A stretch of 64,000 nt of DNA from Proteobacteria bacterium 005FR1 (GTDB lineage: Bacteria > Pseudomonadota > Gammaproteobacteria > Pseudomonadales > Cellvibrionaceae): NCBI GenBank assembly GCA_026192395.1, contig WACF01000001.1, positions 1,511,637-1,575,636 on the forward strand, written 5' to 3'. This document shows, piece after piece, positions 27,880 to 37,868 of the stretch. A program made the translations under genes and the position numbers. The notes under the pieces were generated by a model. It did not search any database, was not told where the DNA came from, and saw nothing but the letters and a program-made list of their open reading frames with translations. Every line of letters starts with the position of its first letter. Within the stretch, counting starts at the first letter, position 1.

Positions 27880-29487
27880 TTACGAACTACAGGAAAGCAT
27901 CGAGCACCCGGGCCGATTTCGAGCCCATTCCGGTCGTTTGGCGAAAAAGGCTTCACGGTCCGGCTGCTCCTCGTAAGGCTTGCGAAGCAGGTCGAGCAGT
28001 TCGCGCACGAGGGCATGATCGCCCTGCTCCGCCCGCTCGATGGCCTGCTGCGCAAGGTAGTTGCGCAACACGTATTTGGGGTTGACCGAGTTCATGGCCT
28101 GGCGTCGCTGCGCATTGGACCTTCCCTCGGCCCTCACCCGGTTCACATAGCAGCGCAGCCAGCCGGCAATGGCTTCTTTGTCTGGCGCTGTCAGTTGGTC
28201 GGCTTGATAGTAGGCGGGCAGCAAGGGTCGCAGCAGTGCCTCCGCGGACGCGCCGGAAGGGTCGGCTTCGCAATCGAGCTTGGCGAGACTGCGATAAAAG
28301 ATGGTCATATCCGTTTCGCTACGGGTTAGAAGCTCGTCCAGCTCGCTAAACAGTTTTCCATCCTGCGGACGATAAGCTTGCAAGCCAAGCTTCGCCGCTT
28401 TCATGGTGCGGCTGGCATCGCTGTACCAGGAGCCAAAACTTTCCAGGATATCCCGCAAGGGGTCGGCATCTTCGATCAGTGGGTAAATTGCGTTGCCAAA
28501 CTGAATGAGATTCCACTGAGCAATACCCGGCTGGTTGGCAAAGCGATAGCGCCGCCCCTGTGCATCGGTAATGTTGGGCGTCCAGTCCGGATCGTAGTCA
28601 TCGAGCCAGCCGTAAGGACCGTAGTCGATGGTAATGCCGTGAACTGACATGTTGTCGGTGTTCATTACCCCATGAACGAAGCCCACCCGCATCCAATGCA
28701 CAATCATGTCGACCGTGCGGCGGCAGACCTCATCGAACCAGGCGATGTAGGTATTGCGACCGGGTTCGCCCAGATGAGGGAAGTGTGTGCGAATGGTGTA
28801 GTCCGCCAGCTGCTGCAGCAGCTGGTATTCCTGCCTCGCGGCGAGAATCTCGAAGTTTCCGAAGCGAATAAAGGAAGGCGCTGCCCGGCAGACCACGGCG
28901 CCGGGTTCATATTCCGGATGGCCGTCATAAAGAATGTCCCGCATCACCTGCTCGCCGGTATCCACCACCGACAGCGCCCGCGTTGTGGGCACCCCCAAAT
29001 GATGCATGGCTTCACTGCAGAGGAATTCCCGGATGGACGAGCGCAACACCGCCAGTCCGTCCGCCCCCCGCGAATAGGGCGTGGGACCAGCGCCCTTCAG
29101 CTGCAGCGTCCAGCGTTTGTTGCTCACCAGGATTTCGCCCAGGTTGATGGCCCGTCCGTCGCCGAGCTGGCCTGCCCAATTGCCGAACTGATGCCCCCCA
29201 TAGCACATTGCAAAGGGATCCATTCCCGGCAGCAAGTGGTTACCGGAAAACACCTGAACGAATTCCTCCGATTCACAGGATGCGGGATCGAGCCCGATTT
29301 CGCGGGCCAAATCCGCGGAGCAGGCCACCAGTTGCGGATTCTTCACCGGCGTGGGCTGTACCCGCGAGTAGGCAGCCGCGATGACCTGACGGCGGAAGTT
29401 TTCCGCTTCGGGATCAGCGGGCAGCTGCGTGACGAAGCTGTTGTCGAAGACGAATTGCAGGGCGTTAGAAGGTGCGCTGGAGGTCAT
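27880..29487 (-). CDS. selO: Protein adenylyltransferase SelO
   Basis: Pseudokinase-fold enzyme that AMPylates proteins and is linked to redox stress. 535 residues. Conserved are GGHQFGNWAGQLGDGRAINLGE, KGAGPTPYSRGADGLAVLRSSIREFL, HGVMNTDNMSVHGITIDYGPYG and the nucleotide-site region around it. The C-terminus ends SCSS: bacterial members have Cys where the animal SelO has selenocysteine, third from the end. The gene starts 3 bases after the stop of the TPR/TonB-C gene, so it is the last member of an amgK-murU-TPR-selO transcript. Confidence 0.95.
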   Translation of the reverse strand: MTSSAPSNALQFVFDNSFVTQLPADPEAENFRRQVIAAAYSRVQPTPVKNPQLVACSADLAREIGLDPASCESEEFVQVFSGNHLLPGMDPFAMCYGGHQFGNWAGQLGDGRAINLGEILVSNKRWTLQLKGAGPTPYSRGADGLAVLRSSIREFLCSEAMHHLGVPTTRALSVVDTGEQVMRDILYDGHPEYEPGAVVCRAAPSFIRFGNFEILAARQEYQLLQQLADYTIRTHFPHLGEPGRNTYIAWFDEVCRRTVDMIVHWMRVGFVHGVMNTDNMSVHGITIDYGPYGWLDDYDPDWTPNITDAQGRRYRFANQPGIAQWNLIQFGNAIYPLIEDADPLRDILESFGSWYSDASRTMKAAKLGLQAYRPQDGKLFSELDELLTRSETDMTIFYRSLAKLDCEADPSGASAEALLRPLLPAYYQADQLTAPDKEAIAGWLRCYVNRVRAEGRSNAQRRQAMNSVNPKYVLRNYLAQQAIERAEQGDHALVRELLDLLRKPYEEQPDREAFFAKRPEWARNRPGCSMLSCSS

Positions 29488-29490
29488 GAC

Positions 29491-30622
29491 TCACTCTTGC
29501 TGGGGCGGCACGAAGGTTAGCCGGGCCTGGATGTGTTCAGCGGCCACCGCGCGGCCGTCGACAAACCGAGGAGCGAAACGGTAGCGGCTGGCGGCTTCGA
29601 GGGCTGGCTCCACGAATATGTCATCGCCCCGGACCTCGATGGCTTCCAGCTCGCGGACGAAGCCGCGTTCGTCAACCACGAACTCCACCGTCACCGTCGC
29701 CTCGCGGCTGGACGCCAAAGCCGCCTCCGGGTATTCCGGCTCCGGTCCAAACAAGGGCCGAAAACCGCCGGCATAGACTTCCGGCAAGCTCTCCCCGATG
29801 GCGAGACAGTGCCGGGTGGCAGCCTCGGAGCGACCAAGGCTTTCGTAGGCGATCACCAGACCCAGGTGGGCATCGAGCGCGTATTGTCGATCAGCCTTCG
29901 CGTCCAGTTCAAATCCTTTCAGTGCAGCCCTCAGGTAGGGAATGGCCGCAGACCAGTTCTCATGGGCCAGCCACGACCGCCCGAGATAAAAGGAAGCAAG
30001 AGCGGCGTTCCTGTCCCCGGGACCGACCCTGTCTCGGTGAATGGCGTAGCTGGAATGAAGATAGGGTCGCGCCTGCGCGTAGTTGCCGCTCTCCGCCAGG
30101 GCGATTCCCGCGTGGAGCAGCAGCGTGGCGACCGGCAACGAATCCTCACCCTGGTGCTCTTCTGCGATCGCGACACCGCGATCGAAATGTTGTCGGGCAA
30201 GATCAACATCAGCATTGGTCGCCGCGGCAGTGGCCAGGTGTGCAAGTAGAGGGGTGAGCCGAAAGGCATGCTTGCCGAAAAGCGCTTCATACTGCTGCAG
30301 TGCACTCTGAAGAACCGCATAAGCGCCCGGTGCTGCACCTGTTTCCAGCAGACTCAGGCCGTAGTTGTAGGTGAGATTGGCGAAAGCCTCGGTGTTTTCA
30401 CCGAATATCGATTTCCCCAGCTGATAGGCTTCCCGGGCGTGGGGCAAAGCGGGCTTCGAAGTCATTCTGTTCCGCATGCTGGAGATAAGCTTGGTAGGCC
30501 GCTTCATAACGGTTCTGGATCGTTGTGGACTCGTGTGGCGGCTGCACGTCCTGACCATGGCCAGAGAGCGCTACGGCACTGAAGAACAACAACACTGTCC
30601 ACCTGGCGCCAAATCTGAGCAC
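29491..30622 (-). pseudogene. Frameshifted secreted TPR / TonB C-terminal domain protein
   Basis: Two frames together make one protein. From 30622 a signal peptide (MLRFGARWTVLLFFSAVALSGHGQ) is followed by residues up to AEQNDFEA; the frame then runs into nonsense and stops at 30398. The second frame, open to 29491, takes over with ALPHAREAYQLGKSIFG, several TPR repeats, and a TonB C-terminal domain (TVTVEFVVDERGFVRELEA...YRFAP). Removing one base in the GGG at 30451-30453 (CCC on the coding strand) restores one frame. This is either a real inactivating indel or a sequencing error. Such periplasmic proteins are of unknown role. Confidence 0.75.
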
Positions 30623-30674
30623 ATGTACCTCCTGTACCGCTCATCGGCTCGCGGCCGTGCCGCCAGGCGGCCAC

Positions 30675-31364
30675 TTACCGGGAGATTTCCTCTTCCAACT
30701 CGCGAAGTCGCTGGGGTGTGCCAATGTCGCGCCACTGGCCAGTAAACACTTCGCCGTTCAGCCGACCGGCTGCCATTGCCCAGCGAAACGCTTCAGCCAA
30801 GGGGAAGATTTCGCGGCGTTTGGGATAGCTTGCCACCAGCTGCGGGTGCAGAACGGCGATGCCGCTGTAGGTCAGGCGGACCGCAGAGGCAGCCTCATTA
30901 TCGGACTGCAGGCGCCCGGACTCGTTCAGATAAAAATCCCCGCCTGGAACATGGGCCGGATTGGGCACCATGACCAGATGTCCGAGCTCGTCGGGCTCCG
31001 GTCTTCGCCGATGCAACTGCGTGAAATCGAAATCGGTCCAGACATCCGCGTTGACGGTTATAAAGGGCGCGTCACCCAACAACGGCAGCGCCCGCAGGAT
31101 TGCGCCACCGGTCTCCAGCGGGTACGGCTCCTGCGAATAGATGACGTTCACTCCGAAGCGCTCGCCGTCGCCGAGAAAATCGCGAATCTGTTCGCCGAGA
31201 TAGGCAATGTTCACCAGGAGCTCGGTGACGCCACCCGCGCGCAGGCGCTCGACGGTATATTGAATGAGCGGTTTCCCGCCCGCGACCAGCAAAGGCTTGG
31301 GCGTGTGGCGGGTCAGTTCGGCCATGCGCTCGCCGCGCCCGGCGGCGAAGATCAGTGCTTTCAT
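30675..31364 (-). CDS. murU: N-acetylmuramate alpha-1-phosphate uridylyltransferase
   Basis: Cytosolic nucleotidyltransferase that makes UDP-MurNAc in the peptidoglycan-recycling shortcut that bypasses MurA. 229 residues. The signature MKALIFAAGRGERMAELTRHTPKPL is at the N-terminus, with the metal Asp in ITVNADVWTDFD and the sugar-binding GQWRDIGTPQRL at the end. The adjacent kinase gene amgK supplies the substrate; this pair is known from pseudomonads and absent in enterics. Confidence 0.94.
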   Translation of the reverse strand: MKALIFAAGRGERMAELTRHTPKPLLVAGGKPLIQYTVERLRAGGVTELLVNIAYLGEQIRDFLGDGERFGVNVIYSQEPYPLETGGAILRALPLLGDAPFITVNADVWTDFDFTQLHRRRPEPDELGHLVMVPNPAHVPGGDFYLNESGRLQSDNEAASAVRLTYSGIAVLHPQLVASYPKRREIFPLAEAFRWAMAAGRLNGEVFTGQWRDIGTPQRLRELEEEISR

Positions 31365-31398
31365 TGCAGCTTTTTAAGTCGGTGAATGAAGAAGCTGG

Positions 31399-32457
31399 CT
31401 ACCGAGGTGTGTAGCCGGCGGATCGGAAGTCGGTGTACCAACTCTGTTCGCGAGCCATCGGCAGCAGCTGTTCTTTGAACCAGTCGGTGAAGCGGCCAAA
31501 CTGCGGATACTCCTCCAGCACCTCGACGACGTAGCGCATTACCAGCGGCAGATCTTCCAGATAACGTCGCTTGTCGTCGCGCAGTGCCAGCCGCGAGAAA
31601 ATACCGAGCACCTTGATATGGCGCTGCAGGCCCATCAGGTCGAACCAGCGCATGAACTGCTCGGCAGATATTTCCGGTGGCGCAATGCCCACTTCCTGAG
31701 CCATGGTGGCGTAGGCCAGAGCCCAGCGCTTGACCCGCTCCTGGGGCCAGCGAACATAGCAATCGCGCAGCAGCGAGACCAGATCGTAAGTGAACGGTCC
31801 CCAGACCGCATCCTGAAAATCAATCACCCCCGGCGGCCCAAACTGCCGGTGAACAAGATTGCGCGAGTGATAATCCCGATGAACAAAGCACTCGGGTTGT
31901 TCCAGCGCACTTCCCGCCAGCGTGTCGAAGGTCTGCTTGATCAGCAGCCGCTCACTGGCATTGAGTTCATAGCCAAGCAGACGAGTGATGAACCACTCCG
32001 GAAAAAGATCCATCTCCTGCAGCAGTTTTTCCCGTGAATACGGGGGCAGGCGCGACTCGGGAGCGGGACTCTGCTGCAGGCGCAGCAAAGTCATCAAGGC
32101 CTCACCGTACAGCGCTTCCACCGAGCCCTCGTTGAGATCGCCGAGATAGAGACGGTCGCCGAGATTTTCGATCAGCAGAAAGCCGCGGCCATAGTCCACG
32201 GCATGGATTCGTGGGGCATTAATCCCCTGGCCCAGCAGGAATTCCGCCAAGGCCACAAAGGTCTTGCTGTCTTCGGATTCCGGCGGCGCATAAACGGCAA
32301 GCCGGCCCGGATCCCCCTCGATACGAAAGTAGCGCCGCGCTCCGGCGTCGCCAGTCATGGCTTGCAGCTGCGGAATCCCGTCGCCCATCTCTGGAAACAA
32401 GGGCGGAAGCACGGTCGACAACCACTCTGAAAGCGGCTTCACCACATCTGCTTGCAT
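31399..32457 (-). CDS. amgK: Anomeric MurNAc/GlcNAc kinase
   Basis: Aminoglycoside-phosphotransferase-fold kinase that phosphorylates MurNAc at C1 for MurU. 352 residues from ATG 32457, chosen over 32469 because GGGAGAG lies at the right distance upstream. Kinase motifs: the catalytic loop CFVHRDYHSRNL (HxDxxxxN) and the metal motif GVIDFQDAVWGP. murU starts 34 bases downstream. Divergent from lptD, as in pseudomonads. Confidence 0.93.
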   Translation of the reverse strand: MQADVVKPLSEWLSTVLPPLFPEMGDGIPQLQAMTGDAGARRYFRIEGDPGRLAVYAPPESEDSKTFVALAEFLLGQGINAPRIHAVDYGRGFLLIENLGDRLYLGDLNEGSVEALYGEALMTLLRLQQSPAPESRLPPYSREKLLQEMDLFPEWFITRLLGYELNASERLLIKQTFDTLAGSALEQPECFVHRDYHSRNLVHRQFGPPGVIDFQDAVWGPFTYDLVSLLRDCYVRWPQERVKRWALAYATMAQEVGIAPPEISAEQFMRWFDLMGLQRHIKVLGIFSRLALRDDKRRYLEDLPLVMRYVVEVLEEYPQFGRFTDWFKEQLLPMAREQSWYTDFRSAGYTPR

Positions 32458-32800
32458 GCTCTCTCCCATTCGTCATTTGTATCGTTTGCGAATTGCCCCG
32501 AGGTGCGGGAATGCTCATGGTCGCGACCTTCGCTGGGACCGAAGCCCCTCGCCGCGGTTCAGTCTTATACCACCATCGCCCCGCGAAATCCTAGCACCGG
32601 TCCGGATCCGCCGCACACGGGTAGAAGCGTGCTGGGATGGCACGCGCCTTTCCAGTAGAATCTGCGACTTTCCGCACATGGGCTTGGGTTCCGGCCGCCC
32701 TCGCGGACCCCCTTTTCGGTCGGTCGATCGGCCAAGGCGATCACACCCTCAGAGTCTAGAGAGTATTTGTGACGATTAAACAGAATAGCGGACTGGCTGA
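32458..32800 (+). promoter_or_regulatory. Divergent amgK / lptD promoter region
   Basis: 343 bases without a gene between divergent operons. A TAGAAT at 32656-32661 is a plausible -10 for lptD, with a poor -35. I searched by eye for a sigma-E promoter (GGAACTT...TCTGA), as seen for lptD-surA in E. coli, and did not find a convincing one. Confidence 0.3.
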
Positions 32801-35425
32801 ATGACAGGCGCCCGATCTACACAGCAACACCTGCATTCTCCCCGCCTCCGGTTTCCGCGACGCGCGCTGGCAATTGCAGTCAGTCTTGCCTCACTGACTC
32901 CGGCCCTTCCCGCTCGGTCCGCCGATCAGGCCTGGAATTGCCGGGCAGAGAAGGGTGGCTGGGTTTGCGAGGCCAGCTCGGCTGTCGCCAACAACACCGC
33001 CTCCAGCGCCAGCCAGACCAACACAGATAAGCTGGGCTGGGTACCGCTGGAAGAACTCAGCCCCGAGCAGCGCGCGCTGGTGCCCGACCATTGCTGCGGA
33101 GCCTATATACCCTCTGAAGATCTGGTGGTGAAAGGGGTCGATCCCGGCCTGGCCCCGGACCAGGCGGATACCCGGCTCGAGTACGACCTGCTGGAAGGCG
33201 ATCTACAGGCGGAATACGAAATCAGTGGCGATGTGATCATCACCCAGGGCGCCCGCCGGGTGACTGCCGAACGGGCGGTGATAAATGAAACCGCCAATAC
33301 AGCGACGGTAATCGGTGACATCCAGCTCTATGAGCCCGGCGTACTGGTGACTGGCGAGCGGGCCGTGGTAAACCGGGAAACCGGCGCGGCGCTGATCGAC
33401 GGCGGACAGTTCGTACTTTACGAGTCCCGCACCCGTGGCGCAGCTGACCAGATCAGCCGCTCGGAGAACGAGGTACTCACTCTGGAAGGCGGCATGTTCA
33501 CCCAGTGCGAACCGGGACGGGAGCACTGGGCCTTGCGTGGCAGCTCTATCGAGGTGGATCCGAACCGTAATCGGGGGGTCGCCCGCAACGCGCGGCTCGA
33601 GTTGGCCGGCGTACCAGTGTTCTGGTGGCCTTATCTGATTTTCCCGGTGGGCGACGAACGCCAGTCTGGCTTTCTCTTCCCCACGATTACCTCGGACGAC
33701 ATCGCCGTTCCCTATTATCTGAATCTGGCGCCCAATTTCGACCTGACGCTGACGCCCCGCTATGTGGCTGAGCGCGGTGCCATGTTGGAGGCGGAGTTCC
33801 GCCACCTCAGCCCCGTGTTCGAGACCCTTGTGGGCGGCGCCTTCCTGCCCAGCGGCGAAGACGGTATCGAGGACAACGAGGAGGACGCGATTCAGGCCGG
33901 CCTGCTCACCATTGAAGAAGCGACCGAATTCGATGGCGAAGACCGCTGGCTTGCAGTCCTCCAGCAAAAGGGAGGTCGCGGCCGGCCCTGGTACAGCCTG
34001 ATCGACTACACCAAGGTCAGCGATTTCGCGTATTTCAATCACCTGGACACGACCAACCTGGAAGTGAACCGGGCCACTCACCTGCGTCAGGCGGGAGAGC
34101 TTGGCTATCTGCTGCCGAACTGGAACATCAACACCCGGCTTGTGGAGTACCAGACCATTGCGCTGGACATCGAGGAGCCTTATCAGCAGCTGCCGGAGAT
34201 CAACGCCCTCGGCAGCTACCAGTGGGATGACCTCTCCCTTAGCCTCGACAATCACATCACCAACTTCGATCACGATGAGGAGTTTCTCGACCCTGAGGCC
34301 CCCAATCCGACCCGGCGCCGCATCACAGGCTCGCGGGCGAGGCTCGACTACGAGCTGGCCTGGGACAAAGAGTGGCTCTGGGGATTCATCCGCCCTGCCG
34401 CACTGCTGAAAGGCGTCAGCTACAAACTCGACGAAGAGGCGGTGCGCCCGGACGCAGAGACTGACCCGAGCATCATCGTTCCGCAGGCCGCGCTCGACAT
34501 GGGGCTGTTCTTCGAACGCGAAGGCAGCTGGTTTGGCGACGATTACCTGCAAACTTTCGAGCCACGGGTCTTCTACTTCTACAGCGATTTCGAAAGCCAT
34601 GAAGATCTGTTCGATGTCACTGCCGACGGGCGACACGTGGACTTCGATACCGCGGAACTCACCTTCAGCTTCAATCAGCTGTTCCGCACCCGCCGCTTCG
34701 CCGGCGGAGATCGGATCGCAGACGCGAACCAGGTCTCCGTAGGACTGACCACCCGCTTCCTGGGCGAAACCGGGGCCGAGCGCCTCAGCGTCAGCCTCGG
34801 CCAGATCTTCTATCAGGATGACCTGAGGGTAACGCTGGACGGCACTCCGCGGGTAGAGAGCCGATCGGAACTGGCTGGACAATTTTCCGCCAACCTGACA
34901 GACTCCCTGCGCTTCGGCAGCGACCTGCTGTACGACCCGGAAACGAACAAAATGAATCGCGGCAATGTGGCGCTGCGCTATCTGGATCGGGACGACCGCA
35001 TCTTTAATCTGGGTTACCGCTACGACCGCAAGCCCCCGCGCAACATCGAAGGCCGGGAAGTGGAGCAGAATCTCAGTCAGGGCGATGTATCGGTGGTGTG
35101 GCCGGTGACTGACAGCGTCGCTTTCGTCGGTCGTCAGTACTACGACTTCACCAATGACAGGGAACTGGATTCAATCGCCGGCCTCGAATACGCCAGCTGT
35201 TGCTACAACTTCCGCCTAATCTGGCGCCGCTGGCTGGACAACGACCTGATTAATCGGGTCAACGATCCTGGCCTGGAACTGGAATACGATCAGGGGATCT
35301 TCCTCCAGCTGCAATTGCGCGGTCTGGGCGGGATTGGCAGCAGCAATGTGACCAGCGCCCTGGGCGAAGGCATTTACAATTTCAACCGTCGCGAAGAAGC
35401 CATCCTCGGGCGGCCCGTCGACTGA
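32801..35425 (+). CDS. lptD: LPS-assembly outer-membrane protein LptD
   Basis: Outer-membrane beta-barrel that inserts LPS into the outer leaflet with LptE. 874 residues. A signal peptide ends near PARSADQ, an OstA/LptA-like jellyroll domain follows (ITQGARRVTAERAVINETANTA), and the rest is barrel. The cysteine pattern needed for disulfide-dependent maturation is present: CC early (DHCCGAY) and an adjacent pair near residue 799 (YASCCYNF). The N-terminus has an extra cysteine-containing segment (NCRAEKGGWVC) seen in related genera. First gene of lptD-surA-pdxA-rsmA-apaG-apaH. Confidence 0.95.
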   Translation: MTGARSTQQHLHSPRLRFPRRALAIAVSLASLTPALPARSADQAWNCRAEKGGWVCEASSAVANNTASSASQTNTDKLGWVPLEELSPEQRALVPDHCCGAYIPSEDLVVKGVDPGLAPDQADTRLEYDLLEGDLQAEYEISGDVIITQGARRVTAERAVINETANTATVIGDIQLYEPGVLVTGERAVVNRETGAALIDGGQFVLYESRTRGAADQISRSENEVLTLEGGMFTQCEPGREHWALRGSSIEVDPNRNRGVARNARLELAGVPVFWWPYLIFPVGDERQSGFLFPTITSDDIAVPYYLNLAPNFDLTLTPRYVAERGAMLEAEFRHLSPVFETLVGGAFLPSGEDGIEDNEEDAIQAGLLTIEEATEFDGEDRWLAVLQQKGGRGRPWYSLIDYTKVSDFAYFNHLDTTNLEVNRATHLRQAGELGYLLPNWNINTRLVEYQTIALDIEEPYQQLPEINALGSYQWDDLSLSLDNHITNFDHDEEFLDPEAPNPTRRRITGSRARLDYELAWDKEWLWGFIRPAALLKGVSYKLDEEAVRPDAETDPSIIVPQAALDMGLFFEREGSWFGDDYLQTFEPRVFYFYSDFESHEDLFDVTADGRHVDFDTAELTFSFNQLFRTRRFAGGDRIADANQVSVGLTTRFLGETGAERLSVSLGQIFYQDDLRVTLDGTPRVESRSELAGQFSANLTDSLRFGSDLLYDPETNKMNRGNVALRYLDRDDRIFNLGYRYDRKPPRNIEGREVEQNLSQGDVSVVWPVTDSVAFVGRQYYDFTNDRELDSIAGLEYASCCYNFRLIWRRWLDNDLINRVNDPGLELEYDQGIFLQLQLRGLGGIGSSNVTSALGEGIYNFNRREEAILGRPVD

Positions 35426-35454
35426 TTCATCACGACCTTGAGCAAGACATCAGC

Positions 35455-36810
35455 ATGAAATCCCTTTTTCACTTCTTTCGAGCACCGCTGGCCTTTGGCT
35501 GCGTTGGCGTGGCCCTGGTCACGGCAGTTCTGGGTTATTCCACCGCCAGCACGGCGGAAACCGTCACCATCGACCGGGTCGCCGCCATCGTCGACGACGA
35601 CGTGGTGATGCAAAGTGAGCTGGACTCCCAGGTTGCCTCGATCGCAGCCCGGATGCGCGCCCAGGGCACGCAATTGCCGCCCCTGGATGTTCTCCGCGCC
35701 CAGGTGCTCGAGCATCTTGTGGTTCAGCAACTGCAGCTTCAGATCGCCGAACGCGCCAAGGTATCGGTGGAGGAAGCCGAACTCGACGAGGCCATCGAGC
35801 AGATGCGAACCGCCAACAACCTGAGCCCGGAGCAGTTCGAAGCCCAGCTGGCCGCCGAGGGCCTGACCGTTGCTGACCTGCGGGAAAACGTCCGCCGCGA
35901 GATCACCATCAATCGCGTGCAGCGCGGCGTGCTCAATAACCGCATCGAAATCACCGAACACGACATCGACAGCTTTCTGGCCTCCAAAGAGGGGCAGTTC
36001 TGGAACGCTCCGGATTACCACATCGGTCATATCCTGATTCCGGCTTCGAGCAGCGCCAGTCAAGAGGAAGTGCAGCAGGCTCAGAAGCGCGCCCAGGACG
36101 TGTATGAGCGACTGCAGAATGGCGAAGACTTCGCCCAGCTCGCGACCACCTACTCCGCCGGCCAGTTCGCGCTGCAGGGCGGCGACTGGGGCTGGCGGCA
36201 GCCGACAGAGCTGCCGGAACTGTTTGCCCAGCAACTCACCGAAATGAAAGTGGGCGACGTCAGCGAGCCCTTCCGCAGCGGTGCAGGTTTCCATCTGTTG
36301 AAAATCAAGGACCAGCGCGGCGGCCAGCAGGCGATGGTCGAACAGACCAAAGTGCGCCACATTCTCCTTAAGCCCTCGGCCATCCTGAGCGAAGAACAGG
36401 CTCAGCAGAAGTTGCTGGATATCCGCGAGAAGGTGCTGGCGGGAGCCGATTTTGGCCCCTTCGCAAAAGAAAATTCCGATGACATCGGCTCCAAGCTTTC
36501 CGGCGGTGATCTGGGCTGGTCGCTCCCCGGCCAGTTCGTGCCACAGTTCGAACAAGCCATGAACCGAACCGACATCGGCGAAGTCAGCATGCCCTTCCGC
36601 AGTGAACACGGCTGGCATATCCTCATGGTGGAAGATCGCCGTGAGCAGGACATGAGCGAGCGGGTCAAACGCAATCAGGCGCGTAACCTGCTGCGCAACC
36701 GCCGCTTTGAGGAAGAGCTACCGGTGTGGCTTCAGGAAATCCGCGACGAAGCCTACGTGGAGGTGAAACTGCCGGGCATAGACCTGGAAATGGCCTCCGG
36801 AAACGAATAA
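35455..36810 (+). CDS. surA: Periplasmic chaperone and peptidyl-prolyl isomerase SurA
   Basis: Chaperone for outer-membrane proteins, including LptD. 451 residues. N-terminal signal or membrane segment, SurA_N helical domain (RVAAIVDDDVVMQSELDSQV), then two parvulin domains (about 180-275 and 295-385; HIGHILIPA and VRHILLKP mark their starts) and a short C-terminal helix. Starts 29 bases after lptD. Normal family length. Confidence 0.96.
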   Translation: MKSLFHFFRAPLAFGCVGVALVTAVLGYSTASTAETVTIDRVAAIVDDDVVMQSELDSQVASIAARMRAQGTQLPPLDVLRAQVLEHLVVQQLQLQIAERAKVSVEEAELDEAIEQMRTANNLSPEQFEAQLAAEGLTVADLRENVRREITINRVQRGVLNNRIEITEHDIDSFLASKEGQFWNAPDYHIGHILIPASSSASQEEVQQAQKRAQDVYERLQNGEDFAQLATTYSAGQFALQGGDWGWRQPTELPELFAQQLTEMKVGDVSEPFRSGAGFHLLKIKDQRGGQQAMVEQTKVRHILLKPSAILSEEQAQQKLLDIREKVLAGADFGPFAKENSDDIGSKLSGGDLGWSLPGQFVPQFEQAMNRTDIGEVSMPFRSEHGWHILMVEDRREQDMSERVKRNQARNLLRNRRFEEELPVWLQEIRDEAYVEVKLPGIDLEMASGNE

Positions 36811-36851
36811 GCGCAGCGCGCCGGCATACAGGTAAATAGACGAGTCGTACC

Positions 36852-37868
36852 ATGTCAAACCACGTGCATGCGTTGCGCATCGCCCTCACGCCGGGCGAAC
36901 CGGCCGGCATCGGCCCTGATCTGGTGGTCACCCTGGCTCAGCACGGCAGCGAACATGAACTGGTGGTTGTCGCCGACCCCGATCTGCTCCACCAGCGCGC
37001 TCGCGCGCTGGGTCTCCCGCTGACCATTCGCACCTTCAATCCCGACGCGCCGCCGATGCCGCTGGCTTTTGGCGAACTGTGCGTGGCCCCCGTCAAACTG
37101 GCCGCGAGCAGCGTCGCCGGAACCCTGAGCACCGCCAACGCGCCTTACGTACTCGAAACGCTGGACGCCGCCATTGAGCTCTGCCAGCGCGGCCTGACCG
37201 AGGCCCTGGTTACCGCACCAGTCCACAAAGGCGTGATCAACGATGCCGGCATTCCCTTTAGCGGGCACACCGAATATCTGGCGGACAAGACCGCCACGCC
37301 CAAGGTGGTGATGATGCTGGCCACCAGCGACCTGCGGGTGGCCCTGGTGACGACCCACTTGCCACTGGCCCAGGTTCCCGCTGCTATCACCACCGACAAC
37401 GTCCGGGAGACGTTGCGCGTCCTGCACAAGGCGCTGGAAGAGAACTTTGCCTTGAAGGACCCGCGCATCCTGGTCTGCGGCCTGAATCCACACGCTGGCG
37501 AAGGCGGCCATCTGGGCCGGGAGGAAATCGATATCATCGAGCCGGTGCTGGAAGAACTGCGCCAGCAGGGCATGACGCTGATCGGCCCGCTTCCCGCCGA
37601 TACGCTGTTCACGCCCAGGGTCTTGGCGGGAGGCGATGCGGTTCTGGCCATGTACCACGACCAGGGACTGCCTGTGCTCAAGTCCCGCGGTTTTGGCAAG
37701 GCGGTCAATATCACCCTCGGCCTGCCGATCATCCGCACATCGGTCGATCACGGCACCGCCCTTGATCTCGCCGGCACTGGCAAAGCCGATACCGGCAGCC
37801 TGGAGGCGGCTTTGCGCAGTGCCTCCGAAATGGCTCTGGCACAGCGGCGAAGTGCGGCGCGACGATGA
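36852..37868 (+). CDS. pdxA: 4-hydroxythreonine-4-phosphate dehydrogenase
   Basis: Step of pyridoxal-5'-phosphate synthesis. 338 residues. [14 protein letters not shown] at the N-terminus, [25 protein letters not shown] with a metal-ligand His, [15 protein letters not shown], and [11 protein letters not shown] plus [13 protein letters not shown] near the end. The start is ATG 36864 or the slightly longer GTAC-preceded ATG at 36852; the latter is used. Overlaps rsmA by four bases. Confidence 0.96.
   Translation: MSNHVHALRIALTPGEPAGIGPDLVVTLAQHGSEHELVVVADPDLLHQRARALGLPLTIRTFNPDAPPMPLAFGELCVAPVKLAASSVAGTLSTANAPYVLETLDAAIELCQRGLTEALVTAPVHKGVINDAGIPFSGHTEYLADKTATPKVVMMLATSDLRVALVTTHLPLAQVPAAITTDNVRETLRVLHKALEENFALKDPRILVCGLNPHAGEGGHLGREEIDIIEPVLEELRQQGMTLIGPLPADTLFTPRVLAGGDAVLAMYHDQGLPVLKSRGFGKAVNITLGLPIIRTSVDHGTALDLAGTGKADTGSLEAALRSASEMALAQRRSAARR

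Noticed and set aside
33203-34882. Open frame of 559 codons on the minus strand
   Set aside because: It is antisense to lptD, which has full homology on the plus strand; long antisense frames are expected in GC-rich coding DNA.
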